Assembly: GCA_015068125.1 (NCBI GenBank)
Contig: SVLD01000017.1
Span: 1 to 35,198 of the forward strand
Origin: Oscillospiraceae bacterium
Lineage (GTDB): Bacteria > Bacillota > Clostridia > Oscillospirales > Oscillospiraceae
DNA: 35,198 nucleotides
Reading direction: 5' to 3'
Both the position numbers and the translations under genes were made by a program. Shown one piece after another: positions 1 to 7,563 of the stretch (its first letter is position 1; each line of letters opens with the position of its first letter). The notes below the pieces were generated by a model. It had not been told where the DNA came from and searched no databases. It was given only the letters and a program-made list of their open reading frames with translations.

Positions 1-123
1 CACCTGAATACGCTCACGGGAGCCTTCCTTGATGCGAACATGCACACGAACGGTGTCGCCGACCTTAACTTCGGGCAGCTCTTCCTTCATGTACTGGCTG
101 TTCAGTGCTTTTACCAGATCCAT
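1..123 (-). CDS. rplS: 50S ribosomal protein L19, N-terminal part (cut by window edge)
   Basis: The 41 codons visible read MDLVKALNSQYMKEELPEV and continue with a GDTVRVHVRIKEGSRERIQ segment. This is the N-terminus of L19, a protein at the interface of the ribosomal subunits (E. coli has GDTVEVKVWVVEGSKKRLQ at this place). The start is ATG at 123-121, preceded by an AGGAGGAC Shine-Dalgarno. The rest of the gene lies outside the window to the left. A structured leader and a good promoter lie directly upstream. Confidence 0.95.
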   Translation of the reverse strand, partial: MDLVKALNSQYMKEELPEVKVGDTVRVHVRIKEGSRERIQV

Positions 124-200
124 AATACTTGTCCTCCTAAAAATATTAGGCGTTCTTACGGCGCATATTCGCCCGCAGAGGACCCACCTTGATTTCAGAC
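124..200 (-). promoter_or_regulatory. Candidate L19 leader (autoregulatory mRNA structure) upstream of rplS
   Basis: The 5' untranslated region contains GTCCTC (complement of 178-183), which can pair with GAGGAC in the Shine-Dalgarno region (complement of 131-136). It also has a CCTAA/TTAGG hairpin whose 3' arm abuts the Shine-Dalgarno and a GGCG/CGCC hairpin between them. Firmicutes are known to carry an L19 leader RNA before rplS. Pairing that hides the ribosome site fits such autoregulation. I matched position and pairing, not a covariance model. Confidence 0.5.
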
Positions 201-206
201 TAAGGC

Positions 207-235
207 ATTATAGCATGGTCAAATCGAAAAATCAA
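207..235 (-). promoter_or_regulatory. Promoter of rplS
   Basis: On the minus strand TTGATT (230-235) and TATAAT (207-212) are separated by 17 bp. This is a near-consensus sigma-A promoter placing transcription start near 200, about 77 nt before the rplS start codon. Confidence 0.8.
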
Positions 236-247
236 GTGTTTTCTTTA

Positions 248-301
248 CAAAAAAATCACATTTTCCCAGAAAATGCGGCCCACCTTTCGATGAGCCGCAC
301 T
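248..301 (-). terminator. Terminator of the E2-E1 operon
   Basis: Just after the E1 stop codon the minus strand has AGTGCGGC pairing with GCCGCATT (294-301 with 272-279). An overlapping alternative hairpin, CATTTTC/GAAAATG (259-275), is followed by a run of seven T. It ends shortly before the rplS promoter and separates the two units. Confidence 0.7.
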
Positions 302-311
302 TTATATGGAT

Positions 312-2786
312 TTATACGCCGGCCTTGCCGCGGCGGATAGTCTCCGCCTCGTCGCAGGTGTTGACATTTTCGTAGCCTTCCAGGGGCACCAGCTTCTCGT
401 TGATGGCATCCAGGATCCAGCTTGCCTGGGGGAAGAAGAACTCGTCGAACTCGAAAGGAGGTGTGATCCAGTTCTTTGCGCCCACAACAATGGGAGGTGC
501 ATCCAGGTCATCGAAGCACAGCTCGGTGATGGTCTTGGCAACATCGTTCAGATAGCTGCCGCGAGCGCAGGCATCGCTCACCAGCAGAACCTTGCCGGTC
601 TTACGCACGGACTCCAGGATCTTGGTGTAATCCAGGGGCACCAGAGAATGGATGTTGATGATGTCAGCTTCCATACCGTACTTCTCGCTCAGGGTCTTGG
701 CAGCATCCACAGCGCGGTACAGCGCGGCGCCGATGGTCAGGATGGTGATATCCTTACCGTCACGAACCTTGTTGGTATCGCCGATCTCGATCTCGTAACG
801 CTCAGCAGGCACGCCGCCCTCATGGAACTGCTCGCCCACGTCGTAAATTCTCTGGCTCTCGAAGAAGACCACAGGGTCAGTGCCCTTCAGTGCAGTCTCC
901 ATCAGGCCCTTGGCCTCCCAGGGAGTTGCGGGGAAGCAAACCTTCAGGCCGGGGATGTGGGCGCACAGGGCAGTCCAGTCCTGGCTGTGCTGAGCACCGT
1001 ACTTGGAGCCCACGGAAACACGGAGCACCAGAGGCATCTTCAGGATGCCGGCGGACATAGCCTGCCACTTGGACATCTGGTTGAAGATCTCGTCGCCGGC
1101 GCAGCCGATGAAGTCAGCGTACATCAGCTCGACAAGAGCGCGGCCGCCGGACAGAGCGTAGCCGACAGCAGTACCGACGATGGCGCCTTCTGCCAGGTTG
1201 GAGTTGAACAGACGGCAGTGAGGCAGAGCGTCCATCATGCCGCGGTAAACCGCGAATGCGCCGCCCCAGTCACGGCAGTCTTCGCCGTAGGCGATCATGG
1301 TGGGATCCTCGTAGAAGCGATCCCAGATAACCTCGGACAGACCGTCACGGAGGTTGTACAGCTTCATCTTGGAAACAGGCTTGCCGTCCGCGCCGATGGG
1401 TGCGCGCTCCTTGGCCTTGATCTTCTTGTAGCCCTCAGCCTCTTCCTTGGGAACGGTGTACTCAGGCTCGCGGTCGTCGAACTTCTCAACCTTCTGGTTG
1501 GAGAACATCAGGCGCTCCACAACAGCGGGATCCTTCTTGAAGTCGCAGTAGGGGCTGATCTCGGGATCAGCGGCAGCCTTGCAGATCATGGTCATCCGGT
1601 CGGAGGTCTCCTTAAGGATGGCGTCGATCTCTTCCTGAGTGGTCACGCCGGCTTCGATCAGCTTGGCAGGATAGGTCACGATGGGGTCGACTTCCTTCCA
1701 GGCATCGATCTCTTCCTTGGTACGGTAAGCGTTCTGGTCGGAAACGGAGTGGCCGGAGAAGCGGTAGGTAATGGTCTCCAGCATCACAGGGCCCTGGCCG
1801 TTACGCAGCAGCTCCAGCTTCCGCTCCATGGCGTCGATGACAGCCAGGGGATTGAAGCCGTCCACAGTCTCAGCATGGAACTGGGTGGGGCTGACACCGG
1901 AAGCGATCCGGGACATATTGCCCTGGCCCATGGTTTCACCACGGGTCTGGTCGCCCATGCCGTAGGAGTTGTTGAAGATATTGTACAGGATGGGCATGCC
2001 ATCGTTGTGGCTCTCCCACAGAGTCTTGTACTGATCCATGGCGGAGAAGTTCAGAGCTTCCCACACAGGGCCACGGGACATAGCGGCGTCGCCCACGTTG
2101 CAGACGCAGATGCCCTTCTTGTTATTGACCTTCTTGTACAGAGCAGCGCCGGTGGAAATGGTGCCGGAACCGCCGACGATGGCGTTGTTGGGGTAGATGC
2201 CGAAGGGCAGGAAGAAGGCGTGCATGGAGCCGCCCATACCCATATGGAAGCCGGTCTCCCGGGCGAAAATCTCCGCCAGAGTACCGTACAAGATAAAGCG
2301 GATCGCCAGCTCCTTGACATCCTTGGCTTCACCCAGCTTCTGGGTGGAACGCAGGCACTTGCCGTCAAGGAACTCTTCCATGACCTTCATCAGCTGCTCA
2401 TCGCTCATCTTGTTGATGGTGGACAGAGCCTTGGCCAGGATCTCGGAGTGGCTGCGGTGAGAACCGAAAGCAAAGTCGTTCTCATCCAGCAGGTAAGCCT
2501 GGCCGACACAGGCAGCCTCCTGGCCGGTGGACAGGTGGGCAGGGCCGGGATAGGTGTGGTCGATGCCGTTGTAGCTGCCCTGGGTCTTGATCAGGTTCAG
2601 CATGGTCTCGAACTCCCGGAGGATGGTCATATCCCGGAAGATGCGAACCAGGTCTTCCTTGGTAAACTTGCCGGAGGCCAGCTCCTCTGCAACGGTCTTA
2701 TTGTACTGGTTGACAGGAATATCGTGAAAGGTCACCTTACCGGGCTCTCTGACCACAGAAGGATCGACAAATAAACTCTTAGGCAT
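312..2786 (-). CDS. 2-oxoacid dehydrogenase E1, alpha and beta subunits fused in one chain
   Basis: Thiamine-diphosphate enzyme that decarboxylates a 2-oxoacid (pyruvate or acetoin-type substrate likely) and passes the acyl group to E2 lipoate. The 824 residues hold an E1-alpha half (about 40-430) and an E1-beta half starting near MKLYNLRDGL (474). Seen in E1-alpha: GGSMH at 185-189, a TPP motif GDAAMSRG at 232 ending in NN at 272-273, and GHSVSD at 345. Seen in E1-beta: the cofactor glutamate in LAEGAIVG (E533) and the AQHSQDW histidine (H600). The TPP motif has GDA instead of GDG, and its two ends are about 40 residues apart instead of the usual 30. Most bacteria encode the two subunits separately. 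An AGGAGG site precedes ATG 2786, and the gene sits 14 bp after the E2 gene. Substrate cannot be told from sequence. Confidence 0.88.
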   Translation of the reverse strand: MPKSLFVDPSVVREPGKVTFHDIPVNQYNKTVAEELASGKFTKEDLVRIFRDMTILREFETMLNLIKTQGSYNGIDHTYPGPAHLSTGQEAACVGQAYLLDENDFAFGSHRSHSEILAKALSTINKMSDEQLMKVMEEFLDGKCLRSTQKLGEAKDVKELAIRFILYGTLAEIFARETGFHMGMGGSMHAFFLPFGIYPNNAIVGGSGTISTGAALYKKVNNKKGICVCNVGDAAMSRGPVWEALNFSAMDQYKTLWESHNDGMPILYNIFNNSYGMGDQTRGETMGQGNMSRIASGVSPTQFHAETVDGFNPLAVIDAMERKLELLRNGQGPVMLETITYRFSGHSVSDQNAYRTKEEIDAWKEVDPIVTYPAKLIEAGVTTQEEIDAILKETSDRMTMICKAAADPEISPYCDFKKDPAVVERLMFSNQKVEKFDDREPEYTVPKEEAEGYKKIKAKERAPIGADGKPVSKMKLYNLRDGLSEVIWDRFYEDPTMIAYGEDCRDWGGAFAVYRGMMDALPHCRLFNSNLAEGAIVGTAVGYALSGGRALVELMYADFIGCAGDEIFNQMSKWQAMSAGILKMPLVLRVSVGSKYGAQHSQDWTALCAHIPGLKVCFPATPWEAKGLMETALKGTDPVVFFESQRIYDVGEQFHEGGVPAERYEIEIGDTNKVRDGKDITILTIGAALYRAVDAAKTLSEKYGMEADIINIHSLVPLDYTKILESVRKTGKVLLVSDACARGSYLNDVAKTITELCFDDLDAPPIVVGAKNWITPPFEFDEFFFPQASWILDAINEKLVPLEGYENVNTCDEAETIRRGKAGV

Positions 2787-2800
2787 TTTCTATTTCCTCC

Positions 2801-4360
2801 TTACTTGGCCAGCAGTGTGGTAAACTGCTCCAGATTCTTGCCCAGCTCCTGCTGGAATCTTGCGGCGGGAGTGCCGTCCACAGCGCGGTGATCGTAGGTC
2901 AGGCTCAGGCCCATGGCGGGATAGATCTCGATGGAGCCGTCAGCAGCCTTGCGAACCCGGTCGGTGGTACCGCAAACACCCAGAATACCGGTCTGGGGAG
3001 GATTGATCACAGGAGTGAAGCTCTCCACACCCAGGTTGCCCAGGTTGGACACGGTGAAACTGCCGCCGGAGAGCTTGTCCGGGTTGATAGCGCCGTCACG
3101 GCATTCAGCAGCCAGCTCCTTAACAGCCTTGGAAATTTCCAGCAGGCTCATTTCGTCTGCGTGGAAGATGGTGGGAACCATCAGGCCTCTGGGGGTATCC
3201 ACAGCCACGCCCAGATTGACATGGTTAAAGCGGCGGATGGAGTTATCGTCCAGCATGTTGGCGTTGAGGTCGGGGTGATTCTTCAGCGTCCGGGACACAG
3301 CGTACAGGACGATGTCGCCCAGGGTGATGCCGGCATACTCACCGCCGGCAGCCTTCAGAGCCTTGCGGTAGTTCAGGATAGCGGTAGCATCGAAGGAAGT
3401 GTTGTGGGTCAGCTGTGCCATAGTAGACAGGCTGGTATGCATAGACTTGGAAATCGCGCGGCGGATACCGCTGAACTTGATATCCTCGAACTCAGTCTCG
3501 GGAGCAGCGGCCACAGCGGCAGCCTTGGCAGGCACGCCCTGAGCAATCAGCTTCTGGACATCCCGCTCGATGATACGGCCGTTGGGGCCGGTACCGGCAG
3601 CCAGAGAAGCGTCCACACCGGCAGCCTTAGCCAGCTTGGCAGCTCTGGGAGATACGGGGGCGCCGGGCTTGATTTCGGCGGCAGGCACTTCCGCAGCTAC
3701 AGCAGCGGGAGCGGCAGCAACAACTTCAGCCACTTCCACCACAGCGCCGGGCTTCAGGCAATCGGTGGGTTCGCCGTGGGGGCCAACGGCGCAGACATTT
3801 TCCATGCAGGGCACTTCGTCGCCCTCACCGTAGAAAATGGCCAGCAGTTCACCTTCAGCAGTGGACTCGCACTCGAAGGAAGCCTTGTCGGTTTCATAAG
3901 TAAAGAGAATGTCGCCGATCTTGATCTGATCGCCAACCTGCTTCAGCCACTCACCGATGATGCAGCTTTCCACGGTGATGCCGGCCTTAGGCATAATGAC
4001 AGCCTGGGCCTTGGTGTTGCAGGCCACAGCAGCAGGAGCTGCAGCAGGGGCTGCGGCGGCTGCAGGGGCATCAGCAGGAGCTTCGGCGGCGCTGCCGCCA
4101 CGAAGTGCGGAGCAGTCCTCCCCTGCCTTGCCGATGGCGCAGACATTAACAAGGCAAGGGACCTCGTCGCCCTCACCAAAGAAGATCTCGAGCAGTTCGC
4201 CCTCTGCGGTGGATTCACATTCGAAGCTGGCCTTATCGGTCTCATAGGTAAACAGGATGTCGCCGACCTTGACCTGGTCGCCAACCTTCTTCTGCCACTC
4301 ACCGATAATGCAGCTTTCCACGGTAATACCCGCCTTGGGCATGATTACTGCGGTTGCCAT
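2801..4360 (-). CDS. 2-oxoacid dehydrogenase E2 (dihydrolipoamide acyltransferase), two lipoyl domains
   Basis: Core acyltransferase of the dehydrogenase complex, 519 residues. Order: lipoyl domain 1 (1-80, lipoyl Lys43 in ETDKAS), Ala/Pro hinge, lipoyl domain 2 (118-197, Lys159), second Ala-rich hinge, peripheral-subunit-binding domain (about 237-272), and acyltransferase domain (290-519) with the active-site signature DHRAVDG (His491, Asp495). The two lipoyl domains are almost identical, which suggests a recent internal duplication. First gene of the operon with the E1 fusion. ATG 4360 follows an AGGAGG site and lies 35-40 bp from the -10 box. No E3 (dihydrolipoamide dehydrogenase) gene is visible in the window. 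Acetyl is the likeliest acyl group, but this is inferred. Confidence 0.93.
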   Translation of the reverse strand: MATAVIMPKAGITVESCIIGEWQKKVGDQVKVGDILFTYETDKASFECESTAEGELLEIFFGEGDEVPCLVNVCAIGKAGEDCSALRGGSAAEAPADAPAAAAAPAAAPAAVACNTKAQAVIMPKAGITVESCIIGEWLKQVGDQIKIGDILFTYETDKASFECESTAEGELLAIFYGEGDEVPCMENVCAVGPHGEPTDCLKPGAVVEVAEVVAAAPAAVAAEVPAAEIKPGAPVSPRAAKLAKAAGVDASLAAGTGPNGRIIERDVQKLIAQGVPAKAAAVAAAPETEFEDIKFSGIRRAISKSMHTSLSTMAQLTHNTSFDATAILNYRKALKAAGGEYAGITLGDIVLYAVSRTLKNHPDLNANMLDDNSIRRFNHVNLGVAVDTPRGLMVPTIFHADEMSLLEISKAVKELAAECRDGAINPDKLSGGSFTVSNLGNLGVESFTPVINPPQTGILGVCGTTDRVRKAADGSIEIYPAMGLSLTYDHRAVDGTPAARFQQELGKNLEQFTTLLAK

Positions 4361-4393
4361 ATGGATAGTTCCTCCTTTAATTCATAATTTTAC

Positions 4394-4428
4394 ATGTTAG
4401 TTATAACATTTTATAACATTTCCGTCAA
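4394..4428 (-). promoter_or_regulatory. Promoter of the E2-E1 operon with overlapping TTATAACA operator repeats
   Basis: On the minus strand TTGACG (4423-4428) and TATAAC (4400-4405) have a 17-bp spacer. On the plus strand two direct copies of TTATAACATT lie at 4401-4410 and 4411-4420, one helical turn apart. The first is also part of an inverted pair ATGTTA/TAACAT (4394-4409). The repeats cover the spacer and -10, the position expected for repression. The same TTATAACA pair overlaps the promoter of the adjacent DeoR-type gene. Confidence 0.72.
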
Positions 4429-4456
4429 GAGCTAATTTTGTATTTATGAAAATAAA

Positions 4457-4486
4457 TATAAGGAGTATGGCTTTCACCATACTCCC
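4457..4486 (-). terminator. Terminator of the DeoR-type regulator gene
   Basis: A 9-bp stem, GGAGTATGG/CCATACTCC (4462-4485), with a 6-nt loop is followed on the minus strand by a T/A-rich stretch. It separates the regulator gene from the E2-E1 promoter. Confidence 0.75.
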
Positions 4487-4491
4487 CTGTC

Positions 4492-5241
4492 TTACAATAT
4501 TCGCATTTTGGTGTTTTCCGCGGCAGTGCGAACGCCCTCCGGCACATTGCCGTCGCAGATCAGGTAATCCACATCAGAAAATCTGGCAAAGGTATAGGGC
4601 ATCAGCCGGCTGAATTTCTCCCGGCCGCACATGACCACACTGGTTCTGGCCTTGCGGATGACCATCTGCTTGACCACCATATCGCTTTCCGTACCGCAGG
4701 TAAAGCCTGCCTCCGCAGAGCAGCCTGACACGCCGATGAGCGCCAGGTCAATGTTGATCTTTTGGAGCATTTCCAGGGTATTCGGGCCGGACAAGGCCAT
4801 GTTTTTCCGATTCATGGTGCCGCAGCACAAAGTTATATTGGGATTGTGGAGCCGGCAAAGCTCAATGGCGATATTGGGGCCCGTGGTAAAAATATTCAGA
4901 TTGATATCCGGCAGGCTTCTTGCCAGCATCAGATTGGTGGTGCTGGCATCCAGAAAAACCGTACTTCCCTGCTGGATCAGCCCCATGGCCTTTTGCGCCA
5001 TGGCCAGCTTGCCTGCGTTATTTTCCTGCAGACGCACATCATAGCCAGGGTCACCGGCATGATGCACCGACCGGGCGCCGCCACGAACCTTGACGATCGC
5101 GCCGGTTTGCGCCAAAGCATCCAGATCCCGGTGGATGGTCATTACCGACACCTCCGGGCAAAGCGCCTGGAGCTGCCGGATGGTCACCACATGATTCTGT
5201 TCGATTTCCTTCAGGATCTTCTCCTGTCTGATCGTGTTCAT
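4492..5241 (-). CDS. DeoR/GlpR-family transcriptional regulator
   Basis: A 249-residue regulator with an N-terminal DeoR winged helix-turn-helix (about 1-57, including VSVMTIHRDLDAL) and a DeoR C-terminal sensor domain (from about 70, with DASTTNLMLA, TGPNIA and GTMNRKN motifs). Family members usually bind a phosphorylated sugar or similar metabolite and repress a neighbouring operon. I start at ATG 5241, which has AGGTG at a good distance. The GTG at 5250 overlaps that site. The gene lies upstream of the E2-E1 operon on the same strand, and its promoter carries the same TTATAACA repeats, so it probably controls itself and the dehydrogenase operon. The effector is unknown. Confidence 0.9.
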   Translation of the reverse strand: MNTIRQEKILKEIEQNHVVTIRQLQALCPEVSVMTIHRDLDALAQTGAIVKVRGGARSVHHAGDPGYDVRLQENNAGKLAMAQKAMGLIQQGSTVFLDASTTNLMLARSLPDINLNIFTTGPNIAIELCRLHNPNITLCCGTMNRKNMALSGPNTLEMLQKINIDLALIGVSGCSAEAGFTCGTESDMVVKQMVIRKARTSVVMCGREKFSRLMPYTFARFSDVDYLICDGNVPEGVRTAAENTKMRIL

Positions 5242-5254
5242 AATGTTCACCTGA

Positions 5255-5309
5255 TGTTATATTCTCAATTTTATAACACATTTATAACACGCTTTTATCA
5301 TCTTGTCAA
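5255..5309 (-). promoter_or_regulatory. Promoter and likely autoregulatory operator of the DeoR-type gene
   Basis: Minus-strand TTGACA (5304-5309), a 17-bp spacer and TATAAA (5281-5286). TTATAACA copies on the plus strand at 5271-5278 and 5282-5289 overlap and follow the -10 box. An inverted TGTTATA at 5255-5261 faces them. This matches the arrangement at the E2-E1 promoter. Confidence 0.75.
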
Positions 5310-5359
5310 CCTTTGGTAATTTTTATGGTAAATTTTTTCTCATGAATGCAAAAACTTTG

Positions 5360-5389
5360 TTGAAAAATGTCCTGTATATATGGTATACT
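5360..5389 (+). promoter_or_regulatory. Promoter of the OB-fold lipoprotein gene
   Basis: TTGAAA (5360-5365) and TATACT (5384-5389) with an 18-bp spacer, about 57 bp before the start codon. Confidence 0.6.
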
Positions 5390-5445
5390 CTCCCCTGAAG
5401 CTTCCATTATATGGAGCAATTACATTAATATTGTGAGGTATAGAC

Positions 5446-7512
5446 ATGAAGAAACTACTGGCTTTGCTGCTGGTTCTGGTCACCGTTCTCGGCCTGTTTG
5501 CCGGCTGCGCCACAGAACAGACTCCCAAGGAAACCGAAGGCAGCACCCCCACAGAAGGTTCCGAGCCCACTGAGCCCGAGGCGCCCAAGTACGAAGTTAT
5601 CACCATTGCCCAGGCTCTGGAGCTCTGCGGCGAACCCGGCAATATTACCGAGGAGAGATATTACATCCGCGGTACCATCGACGCCATCACCAACCCCACC
5701 TACGGCGCTATGACCATCAGCGACGCCACCGGCAGCATCTACGTCTACGGCACTTACAGTGCTGACGGCGAGGTCAGCTATTCCGCCATGACCGAGAAGC
5801 CCTACAAGGGCGACGAAGTTCTGCTGCACTGCATCCTGCAGAACTACAACGGCAACAAGGAAATTAAGAACGCCCGGCTCATTGAGTTCAAGCGCGCTGA
5901 CGTTTCTACGGACATCAAGGACTACACCGCCATGTCCATCGCCGATGCCAGAACCGCCGCTGAGGGCGCTAAGGTAAAGGTTTCCGGCGTTGTTGCCCGG
6001 ATCACCTACGCCAACGGTAAAATTCCCTCCGGTGTGATGCTGGTGGACGGCACCAACTCCATTTATGTTTACGACGGCGACCTGGCTGCCAGAGTGCAGA
6101 TTGGCAACAAGATCACCATCGGCGGCACCAAGACCTGGTGGATTCTGGGTGACGAACAGACCCACGCTGCCACCTTCGGCTACAAGGGCTGCTGCCAGCT
6201 GGACAGCGCTGTTCTGGTCGAAAATGACGAAAAGACCGACAACGCCTACGACAAGAGCTGGATCCAGGAGTCCACCGTAAAGGAAATTATGGACACTCCC
6301 CTGTCCACTGATATCACCACCACCATCTTCAAGGTAACCGCCCTGGTGAAGAAGGCTCCCGGCAACGGCTTTACCAACTATTATATCAACGATCTGGACG
6401 GCACCACCGGTTCCTATGTCTATACCCAGTGCAACGGCAGCGATTTTGACTGGATCGATGCTTACGACGGCAAAATCTGCACCGTATATCTGACTGTCCT
6501 CAACGCCAAGTCCACCAACTCCGGCTGCGTTTACCGCTTCCTGCCTATCGAGATCATCGACGAAGGCTTTGATGTTACCACCGTCAACGGTGCCGAGTAT
6601 GCCGTTAAGTACCACGGCGCAGGTCAGTTCCTGTCCAGCTACACCGGCAACCCCGCTTTGGAGCTGCTGACTTCCGTGGACTCCGAGCTGCTGAAGATCA
6701 AGGGCGCTAAGCTCAGCTACGCCTCCAGCGACAGCTCCGTCATCGCCATCAAGACCAGCGGCGGCAAGACGGTTATGAACTGCCTGAAGACCGGCACCGC
6801 TACCATCACCGTCACCGGTTCCTACAACGGTAAGACTTACAGCCAGAAGGTAACCATTTCCGTCACCATCAACAACCAGGAAACCAAGTACCCCACTGTT
6901 GCCGAGGCCATCAACGCCCAGGCCGGCTCCACCGTCACCGTTAAGGGCATCGTCGGTGCTTCTCTGGTCAACCAGACCGGCTTCTACCTCATCGACAAGA
7001 CCGGCGTCATTGCCGTTCTGACCACCAACGATGTACTGTCCACCCTGAAGTTGGGTGACGAGGTCGTTCTGGAGTGTTTGCGCGTCCACAGACAGAAGGA
7101 AGGCTCCAGCAACTTTGGCCAGAGCCACCTGGAGATCACAAAGGTGGTCGCCAACAACTATGGCAACCACAGCTACTCCACCGAGTCTTTCATCACCGGC
7201 AAGACCATCACGGAGCTGTCCGGTCTTTCTACTGCCACCGACAATTCCACCAATGCTTACATCGTAAAGGGTTCCATCAAGCTTGTGGAAGCCCAGTACT
7301 ACAGCAACATTTATGTGACCGATGGCACCACCGACTGGCTCCTGTACACCAACAGCGCCAGCCAGTACAACTGGCTCAAGGCATACGCAGGTCAGGAAAT
7401 CACCATTGAGATTGCCGCCTGCGACTGGAACTGCAAGGGCTACAAGGGCTGTGTTCTGGCAATCACCCTCTCCGACGGCACTAAGATCGTCAATAACCTG
7501 AACTTCCAGTAA
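5446..7512 (+). CDS. Secreted lipoprotein with several OB-fold-like domains and one Ig-like (BIG2) domain
   Basis: 688 residues. The N-terminus is a lipoprotein signal peptide, MKKLLALLLVLVTVLGLFAG before Cys21, followed by a Thr/Pro/Glu-rich linker to about residue 48. The rest looks like repeated small beta-barrels with a recurring pattern of v-x-G-x-v, then I-D-x-T-G-x-I-x-V, then G-x-x-v-x-l. Approximate units are 52-150, 160-255, 275-370, 483-570 and 585-685. A BIG2-like Ig fold with YASSDSSVIAI and GTATITVT lies at about 415-475. OB-fold modules of this kind occur in extracellular nucleases and surface proteins of Firmicutes, but no nuclease or other catalytic motif is visible. It probably stays on the outer face of the membrane as a binding or scaffold protein. 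Function unknown. Confidence 0.8.
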   Translation: MKKLLALLLVLVTVLGLFAGCATEQTPKETEGSTPTEGSEPTEPEAPKYEVITIAQALELCGEPGNITEERYYIRGTIDAITNPTYGAMTISDATGSIYVYGTYSADGEVSYSAMTEKPYKGDEVLLHCILQNYNGNKEIKNARLIEFKRADVSTDIKDYTAMSIADARTAAEGAKVKVSGVVARITYANGKIPSGVMLVDGTNSIYVYDGDLAARVQIGNKITIGGTKTWWILGDEQTHAATFGYKGCCQLDSAVLVENDEKTDNAYDKSWIQESTVKEIMDTPLSTDITTTIFKVTALVKKAPGNGFTNYYINDLDGTTGSYVYTQCNGSDFDWIDAYDGKICTVYLTVLNAKSTNSGCVYRFLPIEIIDEGFDVTTVNGAEYAVKYHGAGQFLSSYTGNPALELLTSVDSELLKIKGAKLSYASSDSSVIAIKTSGGKTVMNCLKTGTATITVTGSYNGKTYSQKVTISVTINNQETKYPTVAEAINAQAGSTVTVKGIVGASLVNQTGFYLIDKTGVIAVLTTNDVLSTLKLGDEVVLECLRVHRQKEGSSNFGQSHLEITKVVANNYGNHSYSTESFITGKTITELSGLSTATDNSTNAYIVKGSIKLVEAQYYSNIYVTDGTTDWLLYTNSASQYNWLKAYAGQEITIEIAACDWNCKGYKGCVLAITLSDGTKIVNNLNFQ

Positions 7513-7526
7513 AACCACAAAGCAAT

Positions 7527-7563
7527 ATCCGGGTGTGCAGCCGCATACCCGGATGTTTTTTTA
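7527..7563 (+). terminator. Terminator of the OB-fold lipoprotein gene
   Basis: ATCCGGGT (7527-7534) pairs with ACCCGGAT (7547-7554), followed by G and a run of seven T. The T-run reaches the stop codon of the convergent gene. Confidence 0.85.

Noticed and set aside
306..2774. 822-codon open frame antisense to the E1 fusion
   Set aside because: Shadow of E1 codon use: low-complexity Gly/Leu/Val/His composition, no ribosome site, and no recognisable domain. The same holds for the long antisense frames at 2888-4387, 5455-7518, 10089-11663, 21931-24114 and 26586-28175.
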